From the NCBI RefSeq assembly GCF_902506265.1, contig NZ_LR733556.1, positions 1,271,838 through 1,335,837 on the forward strand: a DNA stretch of 64,000 nt, written 5' to 3'. The position numbers and the translations under genes were made by a program. The notes beneath the pieces are model-generated. The model saw only the letters and a program-made list of their open reading frames with translations. It was not told the origin of the DNA and ran no database searches. Shown piece after piece: positions 43,282 to 49,606 of this stretch (positions are counted from its first letter, which is position 1; each line of letters starts with the position of its first letter). This DNA comes from Flavobacterium sp. 9AF (GTDB taxonomy: Bacteria > Bacteroidota > Bacteroidia > Flavobacteriales > Flavobacteriaceae).

Positions 43282-43686
43282 TTATTGCGCCATGGCTAAC
43301 AATTGAGCTTTTAATTTTTTACCTGCAGCAACTGCATTTGCACAACTAGTCGTTACAGAACCTGTAACTGTAGTTGAAACAGACCCACCTGCTACCCCAA
43401 CTGATGCTTCTGCAGTTACTGTTACCGACATAGTAATAGTAATAGAACATTCTTCTCCATTTTCTACTAACTCGTTTAATGAATCGATAATAGAATCAGA
43501 ATGTTGTGTAAACTCTTCTACTGAATTGAATTTATATTCAGTAATCGTGTTGTCTGTTTCCAATAAAATAGTAGCAACAGTTGTAGTTACTTCTTTCATT
43601 GTAGGATGTATTGCATCAGTTGTGTTTGCAAAACCAGTTACAGAAAATAAAATGGTAGCTACTAAGCCAAAAAATAAATTTTTCAT
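43282..43686 (-). CDS. Small secreted Ser/Thr/Val-rich protein
   Basis: The 134-residue protein has a signal peptide ending 'SVTGFANTT'. After a helical part with 'FNSVEEFTQHSDSIIDSLNELV' comes 'ECSITITMSVTVTAEASVGV' and 'SVSTTVTGSVTTSCANAVAAGKKL', a beta- and Gly/Ala-rich region between two cysteines. I do not recognise the family. It is the first annotated gene of the GLPGLI/TonB-receptor operon. Its leader holds a hairpin that is also found upstream of 44867-45496, and a hairpin after it suggests that it is made in larger amount than the downstream proteins. Confidence 0.78.
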   Translation of the reverse strand: MKNLFFGLVATILFSVTGFANTTDAIHPTMKEVTTTVATILLETDNTITEYKFNSVEEFTQHSDSIIDSLNELVENGEECSITITMSVTVTAEASVGVAGGSVSTTVTGSVTTSCANAVAAGKKLKAQLLAMAQ

Positions 43687-43698
43687 AAATTTGTTTTT

Positions 43699-43766
43699 TA
43701 ATTAAATTAATTACAGTCATACTTTGTGTTCGTCAAAACATTTAGAAAAGTATGGCTGTTTTTTTT
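43699..43766 (-). promoter_or_regulatory. Conserved 5' leader hairpin, copy 1
   Basis: On the minus strand CAGCCATACTT pairs with AAGTATGACTG (43758-43714, one G-U pair) around a conserved loop containing TGTTTTGACGAACACA, followed by AATTAATTTAATTA and the ATG of the secreted protein gene 27 nt later. A second copy precedes 44867-45496. Confidence 0.7.
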
Positions 43767-43954
43767 TAGTTGGAAAACTTTAAAACAAGAAAAAGCCAAC
43801 TCTTTCTTTATTCTTGTTTGATAGTTTTGTTTTAGAAAACCTATCCATTCCTGTTTTGCTCGTCTTTTTTATGGGTTACTAGCAGCTGAATCAATCCCAG
43901 TATAGTGGCCAACTATTTTTTAAGAAAAGGGTTAACAGTAACTTTTCTTACATT

Positions 43955-44074
43955 TCATTCAAATTTATCTAACAATTCTATTATTTTTCTTAGCATCTTA
44001 ACCAAATAATACACTATAATAAGAATCGTAATAATTAAAATTACTTGAAATAGGTAATTAATATACATCATCAT
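43955..44074 (-). CDS. 39-residue single-pass membrane peptide
   Basis: Starting at three ATG codons, the frame reads MMMYINYLFQVILIITILII and ends in a short basic/acidic tail 'LVKMLRKIIELLDKFE'. It is one membrane helix with a charged cytoplasmic tail. It is below usual ORF cut-offs. Support is the position: a well-formed promoter (44151-44120) and the shared operator lie just upstream and would give a leader of about 40 nt. No homologue is known to me. It could be the first gene of the GLPGLI operon transcript. Confidence 0.5.
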   Translation of the reverse strand: MMMYINYLFQVILIITILIIVYYLVKMLRKIIELLDKFE

Positions 44075-44119
44075 TTATCGTTTTATAAAGGAATAAAAAA
44101 TATTTCTTATTTCTGATTT

Positions 44120-44196
44120 CAAAACTAAAGGTGTTTTTTGAAGTGTGCAAACAATGTAACTCGACATTCGCGAATTTCGACTTGTTTTTCATGAAT
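44120..44196 (-). promoter_or_regulatory. Operator copy 1 and promoter of the GLPGLI/secreted-protein unit
   Basis: The palindrome TCGACATTCGCGAATTTCGA (44161-44180) lies 41 bp from the distal end of the minus-strand -7 box TAGTTTTG (44127-44120), with TTTG (44151-44148) at a 20-bp spacer. A second half-like TTCATGAA (44189-44196) is centred 22 bp away. Copies 2 and 3 precede the lipoprotein gene and the lanthipeptide precursor gene. Confidence 0.72.
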
Positions 44197-44331
44197 TGAG
44201 TACTTTTTAAACACTGAAACAACAATATAAAACCTTATTTTACAACATTTTAACAAATGTTTTTGTTTGTAAAGCAAAAATCTGTACTTAATTGTTATAC
44301 CGCTTTTGAATGTTGTATTTTTTATCCCTTT

Positions 44332-44368
44332 TGTGACAATTTTATTTTTTTAAAATTATTTTGTCACA
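44332..44368. repeat. Inverted repeat TGTGACAA / TTGTCACA
   Basis: Outer arms 44332-44339 and 44361-44368, with an inner AATTTTA / TAAAATT stem. GTTTTTG follows on the plus strand. It could be a structured spacer or a weak terminator. Confidence 0.6.
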
Positions 44369-44411
44369 GTTTTTGATACCATATAATTATACCATTATTA
44401 AAGTTTCATAA

Positions 44412-44588
44412 TTGATTTATCAAAAATTAAAATTAGATTACAAAAAATTCTTACTCCAAAACCGTAAAGAAAGTTATGGTGTCGTGGCTTTGTTAGAAAA
44501 GGAACTCGATTTAGCACGTATTAACAAAGAGATAGACGAAGTTGATGCTTTTATTTTAGCAATTACTAATCATAAAGCTACTTTGTAA
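44412..44588 (+). CDS. Possible 58-residue protein (or gene fragment)
   Basis: An open frame starting at TTG encodes 'IYQKLKLDYKKFLLQNRKES' and continues 'YGVVALLEKELDLARINKEIDEVDAFILAITNHKATL'. It looks like real coding sequence: charged, helical, no rare composition, with a strong hairpin 17 bp after the stop. There is no ATG and no recognised family, so it may be the 3' remnant of a longer gene. Treat as tentative. Confidence 0.35.
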   Translation: MIYQKLKLDYKKFLLQNRKESYGVVALLEKELDLARINKEIDEVDAFILAITNHKATL

Positions 44589-44605
44589 ATGCAAAACTTA
44601 GAAAG

Positions 44606-44645
44606 AAAAAGGGGGAACTTAAGATTAAGTTGCCCCTTTTTTTTA
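44606..44645. terminator. Bidirectional intrinsic terminator
   Basis: AAAAAGGGGGAACTTA / TAAGTTGCCCCTTTTT, one internal mismatch, with an AGAT-type loop. T-runs on both strands; it ends the 44660-45496 minus-strand unit and any plus-strand transcript through 44588. Confidence 0.83.
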
Positions 44646-44659
44646 ATTAAATCATTCGT

Positions 44660-44851
44660 TTATTTATTACTTTTCAATAAATGATTAAATCTACTTAAAA
44701 GTAAAATTACACTTATAATTTCTATAACTAATCCCGTTATAAGAATTGGTTTATAAAAAGACTCCCCAGTTATTTTTGCAATTGCTCCAACAAAAATCAC
44801 CAACATTCCAATAAATAATAATCTCAAAGGATTTAATTTTAATTTATTCAT
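44660..44851 (-). CDS. Small two-TM membrane protein
   Basis: The 63-residue protein has two membrane helices ('LLFIGMLVIFVGAIAKI' and 'ILITGLVIEIISVILLL') and charged ends. The pattern recalls the N-terminal membrane hairpin of GldL-like proteins, but it is too short for a firm call. It follows the lipoprotein gene by 15 bp and is in the same operon. Confidence 0.65.
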   Translation of the reverse strand: MNKLKLNPLRLLFIGMLVIFVGAIAKITGESFYKPILITGLVIEIISVILLLSRFNHLLKSNK

Positions 44852-44866
44852 TTTTTTAATTTTTAA

Positions 44867-45496
44867 TTAACACGAACATAAAGCAGCTATCAAAATAGCG
44901 ATAGAAGGATTTGTTATATAAGCTACAGTAGAAACAAAATCATCACAAAATTCATCTGTCTCTCTAGAATTACAGTCTTTGAAAGATTCTCCTTTTTCTC
45001 TTTGACATAACCCTTTAGAAGATAATTCCTCATTTGATGAAATTAAAACATTTTTAAAAACTCCATCAGAATATGTTTGAGAAATTACAATTCCTTCATC
45101 TAGGTTTTTTATAATTAAATCCCCATTCCCTTCATCATTCATATTATCAACAAGTTCAAATCTATTTTTAACAATAAACTTACCGTTTTCAATACTTCCT
45201 TTATTTAAAAAATAATTATTATCATTGCTGGAAATAATTATAAAATTATTCTCTTTTATTGATTTATAAAAAACTGTATTTGAGTTATAATTCAAATTTT
45301 TACTAATTATATTAATCTCATTAGCATTTGTAACTTTAATAAATCCAGTTTTTTTCTCAATAATTTTTAAAATCTCTTCTCCTGACGAATTCTTATCATT
45401 ATCTATAGTATCGTCCGAACAAGAAAACAAAATAATTGAAAAGATAAATATACTACTTAATAAGATTACGAATGATACTTTTTTATTTTTTTTCAT
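44867..45496 (-). CDS. Hypothetical lipoprotein with Cys-rich C-terminus
   Basis: The 209-residue protein has a lipobox 'SIILFSCSDDT' (Cys26). The middle is Asn- and Lys-rich. The end 'CQREKGESFKDCNSRETDEFCDDFVSTVAYITNPSIAILIAALCSC' holds five cysteines and a hydrophobic tail. I do not recognise the family. The C-terminal part has the look of a cleavable or membrane-inserting peptide, which is only an impression. Its long leader (about 220 nt) contains the conserved hairpin and starts at an operator-controlled promoter. Confidence 0.72.
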   Translation of the reverse strand: MKKNKKVSFVILLSSIFIFSIILFSCSDDTIDNDKNSSGEEILKIIEKKTGFIKVTNANEINIISKNLNYNSNTVFYKSIKENNFIIISSNDNNYFLNKGSIENGKFIVKNRFELVDNMNDEGNGDLIIKNLDEGIVISQTYSDGVFKNVLISSNEELSSKGLCQREKGESFKDCNSRETDEFCDDFVSTVAYITNPSIAILIAALCSC

Positions 45497-45509
45497 AAAA
45501 TAGGTTATT

Positions 45510-45576
45510 TAATTAAATTAATTACAGTCATACTTGTGTTCGTCAAAACATTTAGTAAAGTATGGCTATTTTTTTT
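45510..45576 (-). promoter_or_regulatory. Conserved 5' leader hairpin, copy 2
   Basis: On the minus strand TAGCCATACTT pairs with AAGTATGACTG (45568-45525); the outermost C-G of copy 1 becomes U-G, so pairing is kept. The loop with TGTTTTGACGAACACA and the following AATTAATTTAATTA are the same as in copy 1. Confidence 0.7.
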
Positions 45577-45721
45577 ATAGATTTTGTTCTTAAAAGTGTT
45601 TACTAAATCTATTATTCAAATATAAACACTTTATCTTTTTTATTTTCTTTGGGAAAAAGACTACTCCCTCAAATTCGTAGCTACAAGAATTAAACAAAAA
45701 CGTTTTGTTATTTTGTTGAGA

Positions 45722-45797
45722 CAAATGTAGAAGATGAAAATAATTCATACAAGCAAAACAACTCGACATTCACGAATTTCGACTGGTTTTTCCTGAA
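45722..45797 (-). promoter_or_regulatory. Operator copy 2 and promoter of the lipoprotein unit
   Basis: The palindrome TCGACATTCACGAATTTCGA (45763-45782) stands 41 bp from the distal end of the minus-strand -7 box TACATTTG (45729-45722), with TTG (45752-45750) at a 20-bp spacer: the same geometry as copy 1. TTCCTGAA (45790-45797) is a second half-like site 21 bp away. It also lies 102 bp upstream of the AraC-type regulator gene, so autoregulation is possible. A second -7 like box (45624-45617) lies inside the leader. Confidence 0.72.
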
Positions 45798-45884
45798 TTT
45801 AAGTTTAAAAACGCTTTCATTTAAAAGAAAAATAAGATATTTACACCTTCTAAATTCAAACAAAAAATCAAACATAATTTTTTA

Positions 45885-47579
45885 ATGAAAAATTTCTTTT
45901 TATTTAGTTTTCTATTCTTATTTCAATCTTTTTTTTGGCAAGTAAATGAAGAAGATTTAAAAAAATTGAGTTATGATGAACTTTATGACTTATACTTCGA
46001 TTATAAAAATAATATAACAGAGCAAAAAAAAATTGCTGATTTTTATATAAAAAAAAGTAAAATAGAAAATAAAAACATTGAGATAGCTAGAGGTTATTAC
46101 CTATTTTCTCTTTTTGATAGAGAGTCAGATAAAAATAAATCTATAAAATACCTCGACAGTGTAATTAAATATTCTAATAATTCTGGTGATTTCTATTTCC
46201 CTTTTGAAGCATATGTCGAAAAAGCTAAACTCTTTACTGATTTAAATAAATATGAAGAAACTGTATTAAACTACTTAAAAGCAGAAAAATATGCTAAAGA
46301 AGAAAACAATTTGGACAATTATTATAAATCCAAGTATTTAATTGGAATTTTTAAATCTGAGATTCTAGGAGAAATTGATGAAGCTATGGTATTATATAAT
46401 GAATATAAAGAATATTTAAAAGATAAAAATTTAAATGATCCTTATTATCTATATTATTTTAAAAGATTAACATTTATCCTCGCAGATGCTCATAAAGCAA
46501 AACAAAATATTGACTCTTCTTCTTATTATAATAGACTTGGTTATAAAATATCAAAAGAATCTAACGATAATTATACTAAAAGTTTATTTATTTTAAATGA
46601 AGGAGCTAATCAAGTAATGAATAAATCGTACAAAATAGCTCTAGATAGTGTTACTAGAGGTAGTGAAGAAATTATAAAATCAAAAGATTATGGAAATATT
46701 TTAGCCACTTATTATTATTATGGCAAATGTTATGAAGGTTTAGGAGATAACAAATTAGCCATAAAATATTATAAAAAGGTAGATTCAATTTATAAAGTAA
46801 GAAAAATTATTACTCCAGAATTTGTCAGCGGTTATAATTTCCTAATTAATTTTTATAAAGAAAAAGGAGATAAAATAAATCAATTAGAATATTTAACTAC
46901 TTTTATGAAAATAGACAGTACATTACAAAAAGGATATAAAAAATGGAATAAATTATTAAAAGATGAATATGACTTTCCTCATTTAGTTGAAGATAAAGAA
47001 ATTTTGATTACAGAATTAAAAAATGAAAAAAAGAATCATTTTTATGTAATACTAATCTTAAGCATTTTAGTTTTGGGTATATTATTCCTTGCCTTAAGAG
47101 AATTTCAATTAAAAAAAACATATAAATTTCGTTTTGAAAATTTAATCAAAAATGATTCATTAGTAAAAGAAGAAATTAATGATATACATCTAAAACCAAC
47201 AAATCAGGAAAATATTGGAATTGCAGAAGATATAATAGAAATGATAATAAAACAATTAAATATTTTCGAAAAAAATAAAGGCTATTTAAATCCATCCATT
47301 ACAATTCAAAATTTAGCTCAAGAATTCAATACGAATGCTAAATACCTTTCAGTAGTTATAAATGCTAAAAAAGAGAAAAGTTTTAGTAACTATATAAATG
47401 ATCTCAGAATAGATTGTATTGTTCAGGAATTAAAAAACAATACAAGTTTACGTAAATATACTATTTCAGCCATAGCAGAAGAAGCAGGTTTTAATACAGC
47501 TGAATCGTTTTCCAAAGCTTTTTTTAAGAAAACGGGTATAAAACCTTCTTATTTTATCAAAGAATTAAACAATGCTTAA
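45885..47579 (+). CDS. Membrane-bound TPR sensor with AraC-type DNA-binding domain
   Basis: The 564-residue protein starts with a hydrophobic signal or anchor ('FFLFSFLFLFQSFFW'). Residues about 40-365 are helical TPR-like repeats that would lie in the periplasm. One membrane helix follows ('FYVILILSILVLGILFLAL', about 386-404) with a short coiled linker. The C-terminal 110 residues are an AraC helix-turn-helix pair ('LAQEFNTNAKYLSVVINAK' and 'ISAIAEEAGFNTAESFSKAF', ending 'TGIKPSYF'). This architecture would pass an envelope signal to DNA. It sits in the centre of the three operator-controlled units and is their best candidate regulator. Confidence 0.85.
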   Translation: MKNFFLFSFLFLFQSFFWQVNEEDLKKLSYDELYDLYFDYKNNITEQKKIADFYIKKSKIENKNIEIARGYYLFSLFDRESDKNKSIKYLDSVIKYSNNSGDFYFPFEAYVEKAKLFTDLNKYEETVLNYLKAEKYAKEENNLDNYYKSKYLIGIFKSEILGEIDEAMVLYNEYKEYLKDKNLNDPYYLYYFKRLTFILADAHKAKQNIDSSSYYNRLGYKISKESNDNYTKSLFILNEGANQVMNKSYKIALDSVTRGSEEIIKSKDYGNILATYYYYGKCYEGLGDNKLAIKYYKKVDSIYKVRKIITPEFVSGYNFLINFYKEKGDKINQLEYLTTFMKIDSTLQKGYKKWNKLLKDEYDFPHLVEDKEILITELKNEKKNHFYVILILSILVLGILFLALREFQLKKTYKFRFENLIKNDSLVKEEINDIHLKPTNQENIGIAEDIIEMIIKQLNIFEKNKGYLNPSITIQNLAQEFNTNAKYLSVVINAKKEKSFSNYINDLRIDCIVQELKNNTSLRKYTISAIAEEAGFNTAESFSKAFFKKTGIKPSYFIKELNNA

Positions 47580-47615
47580 AACACTTATTTTCAATATTTT
47601 AAAAAACAAAAAAAC

Positions 47616-47686
47616 TCGATATTCATGAATTCCGAGAAACTTGTTTTAACTTTTTGGTTGTTTTTTTAATCATCAATATATATTTG
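47616..47686 (+). promoter_or_regulatory. Operator copy 3 and promoter of the precursor/S8 protease unit
   Basis: The palindrome TCGATATTCATGAATTCCGA (47616-47635) is followed by TTG (47658-47660), an 18-bp spacer and TATATTTG (47679-47686). The operator is 51 bp from the distal end of the -7 box, 10 bp (one helical turn) more than in copies 1 and 2. The precursor ATG is 27 bp after the -7 box. Confidence 0.75.
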
Positions 47687-47713
47687 CAAATATTATCAAA
47701 AAAATTTAATCAC

Positions 47714-47923
47714 ATGAAAAAATCTAAAAACAAAAAGTTTATTTTTGAAAAGTTTGAAGTAGCAAAATTGAATAATTTAAAATCTATTAAAGCAGGAGAT
47801 TCATCAAATATATGTACAACTACAGATACAAGAGACCCTGACGCTTCAGATAAACCAAAACCAAACAATCCAAAAATCCCCAATAATCCTAACCCTAATC
47901 CAAATCCTGGTGGATCTAATTAA
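47714..47923 (+). CDS. Class I lanthipeptide-type precursor peptide
   Basis: The 69-residue peptide has a leader of the Bacteroidota class I type, 'FEKFEVAKLNNLKSIKAG', ending at Gly28 (AG in place of GG). The core (29-69) begins 'DSSNICTTTDTRDPDAS', with one cysteine (Cys34) beside dehydratable Ser30, Ser31 and Thr35-37, and ends in a Pro/Asn-rich tail 'NNPNPNPNPGGSN'. The frame opens 20 codons earlier; I chose the ATG right before the lysine-rich leader. No terminator separates it from the first S8 protease gene 13 bp later. Dehydratase genes lie 5 kb downstream. With one cysteine at most one lanthionine ring can form. Confidence 0.8.
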   Translation: MKKSKNKKFIFEKFEVAKLNNLKSIKAGDSSNICTTTDTRDPDASDKPKPNNPKIPNNPNPNPNPGGSN

Positions 47924-47936
47924 ATAGTTTTTCAAA

Positions 47937-49604
47937 ATGTGCAATTCTAAGACACTTTTATATTTTTTTATATATATTGCTTTTAGTTGTTCATCAACAA
48001 ACAATTTAAAAAGTAAATTAACTGTATCAACAATTGATACGGTTGATTTATGGCATTTTAAAGATTCAATTAATGGTTTGTCTTTAGAAAAATGGTACAA
48101 TGAAAATACTAAAAAAACTAAAAAAGAAATAATAGTAGCCATATTAGATACTCAAATTGACCTTGAACATGAGAATTTTAAAAATCAAATCTGGGTTAAC
48201 AAAGATGAAATACCAAATAACAAGATTGATGATGACAATAATGGATATATTGATGATATAAATGGGTGGAATTTTGTAGGAAAACCAAATGGAGGTTATT
48301 TTGCATATGGTAATTTTGAATATGTAAGAATTATTCAAAAATGGGATAGCATTTTTAAAAACAAAAAAGAATCTGAAATTACAAAATCTCAATTAAAAGA
48401 TTTTAATCAATATTCAGTTGCTAAAACTTATTTAGATTATTATCTTGATTATTACAAAAACTACAAAAAAAATCTCCAATTTAAAATTGAAATGTTTCCT
48501 CTTTCTAAAGACACTCTAAAACATTATTTTCCAAATGAAGATTACACTACTAATCAATTAGATAGTTTATTTAAGAAGTATAACAAAAGTGATAAAGACT
48601 TTTATGACAGAAGAAAAGATAAAGATAAAGATTTCTCATCATTAATTCTTTATATGCTTTCTAATTATCAACTTAACAATAAAAAGCTAGAAATAATTGA
48701 AGACTTGAAAAATCAAATGGATTCCATTATAAATCAAAATTTAAATGTAGAATTTTTAGATCGAAATTTTATAAATGATAATCCAAGCAAGTTAGAAAAA
48801 GGATATGGCAATAATTTTTTAAACTCTTTTAAAAAAATACAGGACCACAATACTGAAGTTTCGAGTTTAATTGCTCCTAATAATAAAATTAAAAAAGGAG
48901 TAAAAGGCTTTCATAAAAATATTAAAATAATGCCATTAATAACCTCTGTCTCTGGTGACGAACATGACAAAGACATTGCTATGGCAATTTATTATGCAGT
49001 AGATAATGGGGCTAAAGTAATTAATATGTCATTTGGAAAAGAGTTCTCTTTAGAGGAAGAATGGGTTTCTGAGGCAATCAAATATGCTGAAAAACATAAT
49101 GTTTTAATTGTTCATTGCTCAGGTAATAATAGAAAAAGTATTGATGAATATTTATTCTATCCAAATGATGTAAAATATGGCGAAGTAAATGAATTCTCAT
49201 CAAACTTCATCACAGTTGGCTCCATTTCTAAAAGGATTGACAGCACTATGGTTTCCCCATTTTCCAATTATGGAAAAAACAATGTAGATCTTTTTGCTCC
49301 TGGTGAGGAAATTTATGTAGCCATTCCAGATAATCAATATACCTATGATTCTGGAACATCCTTAGCAGCACCTATGGTTTCGGGTACAGCTGCTTTAATT
49401 TGGTTGTATTATCCTAATTTAACCGTACAAGAAGTAAAAAAGATAATTTTAGAATCGGGTGTTACGATAGATAAAATGGTTATTAAACCAGGTACAGAAA
49501 ATGAGTTAGTTCATTTTTCTGAATTATGTAAATCGGGTAAAATTTTAAATACTTATAATGCTATGAAAATAGCTGAGGAAATGAGTAGAAAGAAAACGCA
49601 TTAA
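47937..49604 (+). CDS. S8 (subtilisin-like) peptidase, lipoprotein, copy 1
   Basis: The 555-residue protein has a lipobox-type signal 'YIAFSCSST' (Cys18). The catalytic triad is present: Asp71 in 'ILDTQIDLEHE', His304 in 'DHNTEVSSLIAPN', and Ser475 in 'SGTSLAAPMVSG', with the oxyanion Asn397 in 'HCSGNN'. An insertion of over 200 residues separates Asp and His and holds 'DDDNNGYIDDINGWNFVG', a calcium-loop-like stretch. It is the first of three tandem copies; its last 115 residues are almost the same in all three. It is likely an envelope protease; by position it could cut the precursor peptide, but this is inference. Confidence 0.88.
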   Translation: MCNSKTLLYFFIYIAFSCSSTNNLKSKLTVSTIDTVDLWHFKDSINGLSLEKWYNENTKKTKKEIIVAILDTQIDLEHENFKNQIWVNKDEIPNNKIDDDNNGYIDDINGWNFVGKPNGGYFAYGNFEYVRIIQKWDSIFKNKKESEITKSQLKDFNQYSVAKTYLDYYLDYYKNYKKNLQFKIEMFPLSKDTLKHYFPNEDYTTNQLDSLFKKYNKSDKDFYDRRKDKDKDFSSLILYMLSNYQLNNKKLEIIEDLKNQMDSIINQNLNVEFLDRNFINDNPSKLEKGYGNNFLNSFKKIQDHNTEVSSLIAPNNKIKKGVKGFHKNIKIMPLITSVSGDEHDKDIAMAIYYAVDNGAKVINMSFGKEFSLEEEWVSEAIKYAEKHNVLIVHCSGNNRKSIDEYLFYPNDVKYGEVNEFSSNFITVGSISKRIDSTMVSPFSNYGKNNVDLFAPGEEIYVAIPDNQYTYDSGTSLAAPMVSGTAALIWLYYPNLTVQEVKKIILESGVTIDKMVIKPGTENELVHFSELCKSGKILNTYNAMKIAEEMSRKKTH

Positions 49605-49606
49605 TA

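Noticed and set aside
43714-43766. The leader hairpin read as a plus-strand rho-independent terminator
   Set aside because: It has a T-run on the plus strand, but no plus-strand gene ends there and the loop is over 20 nt. The second copy also stands just before a minus-strand start codon, which fits a leader element better.
44380-44400. TATAAT-like sequence (ATATAATTATACC) as an E. coli type promoter
   Set aside because: This genome uses the Bacteroidota TAnnTTTG element, and TATAAT words are expected by chance in DNA this AT-rich.
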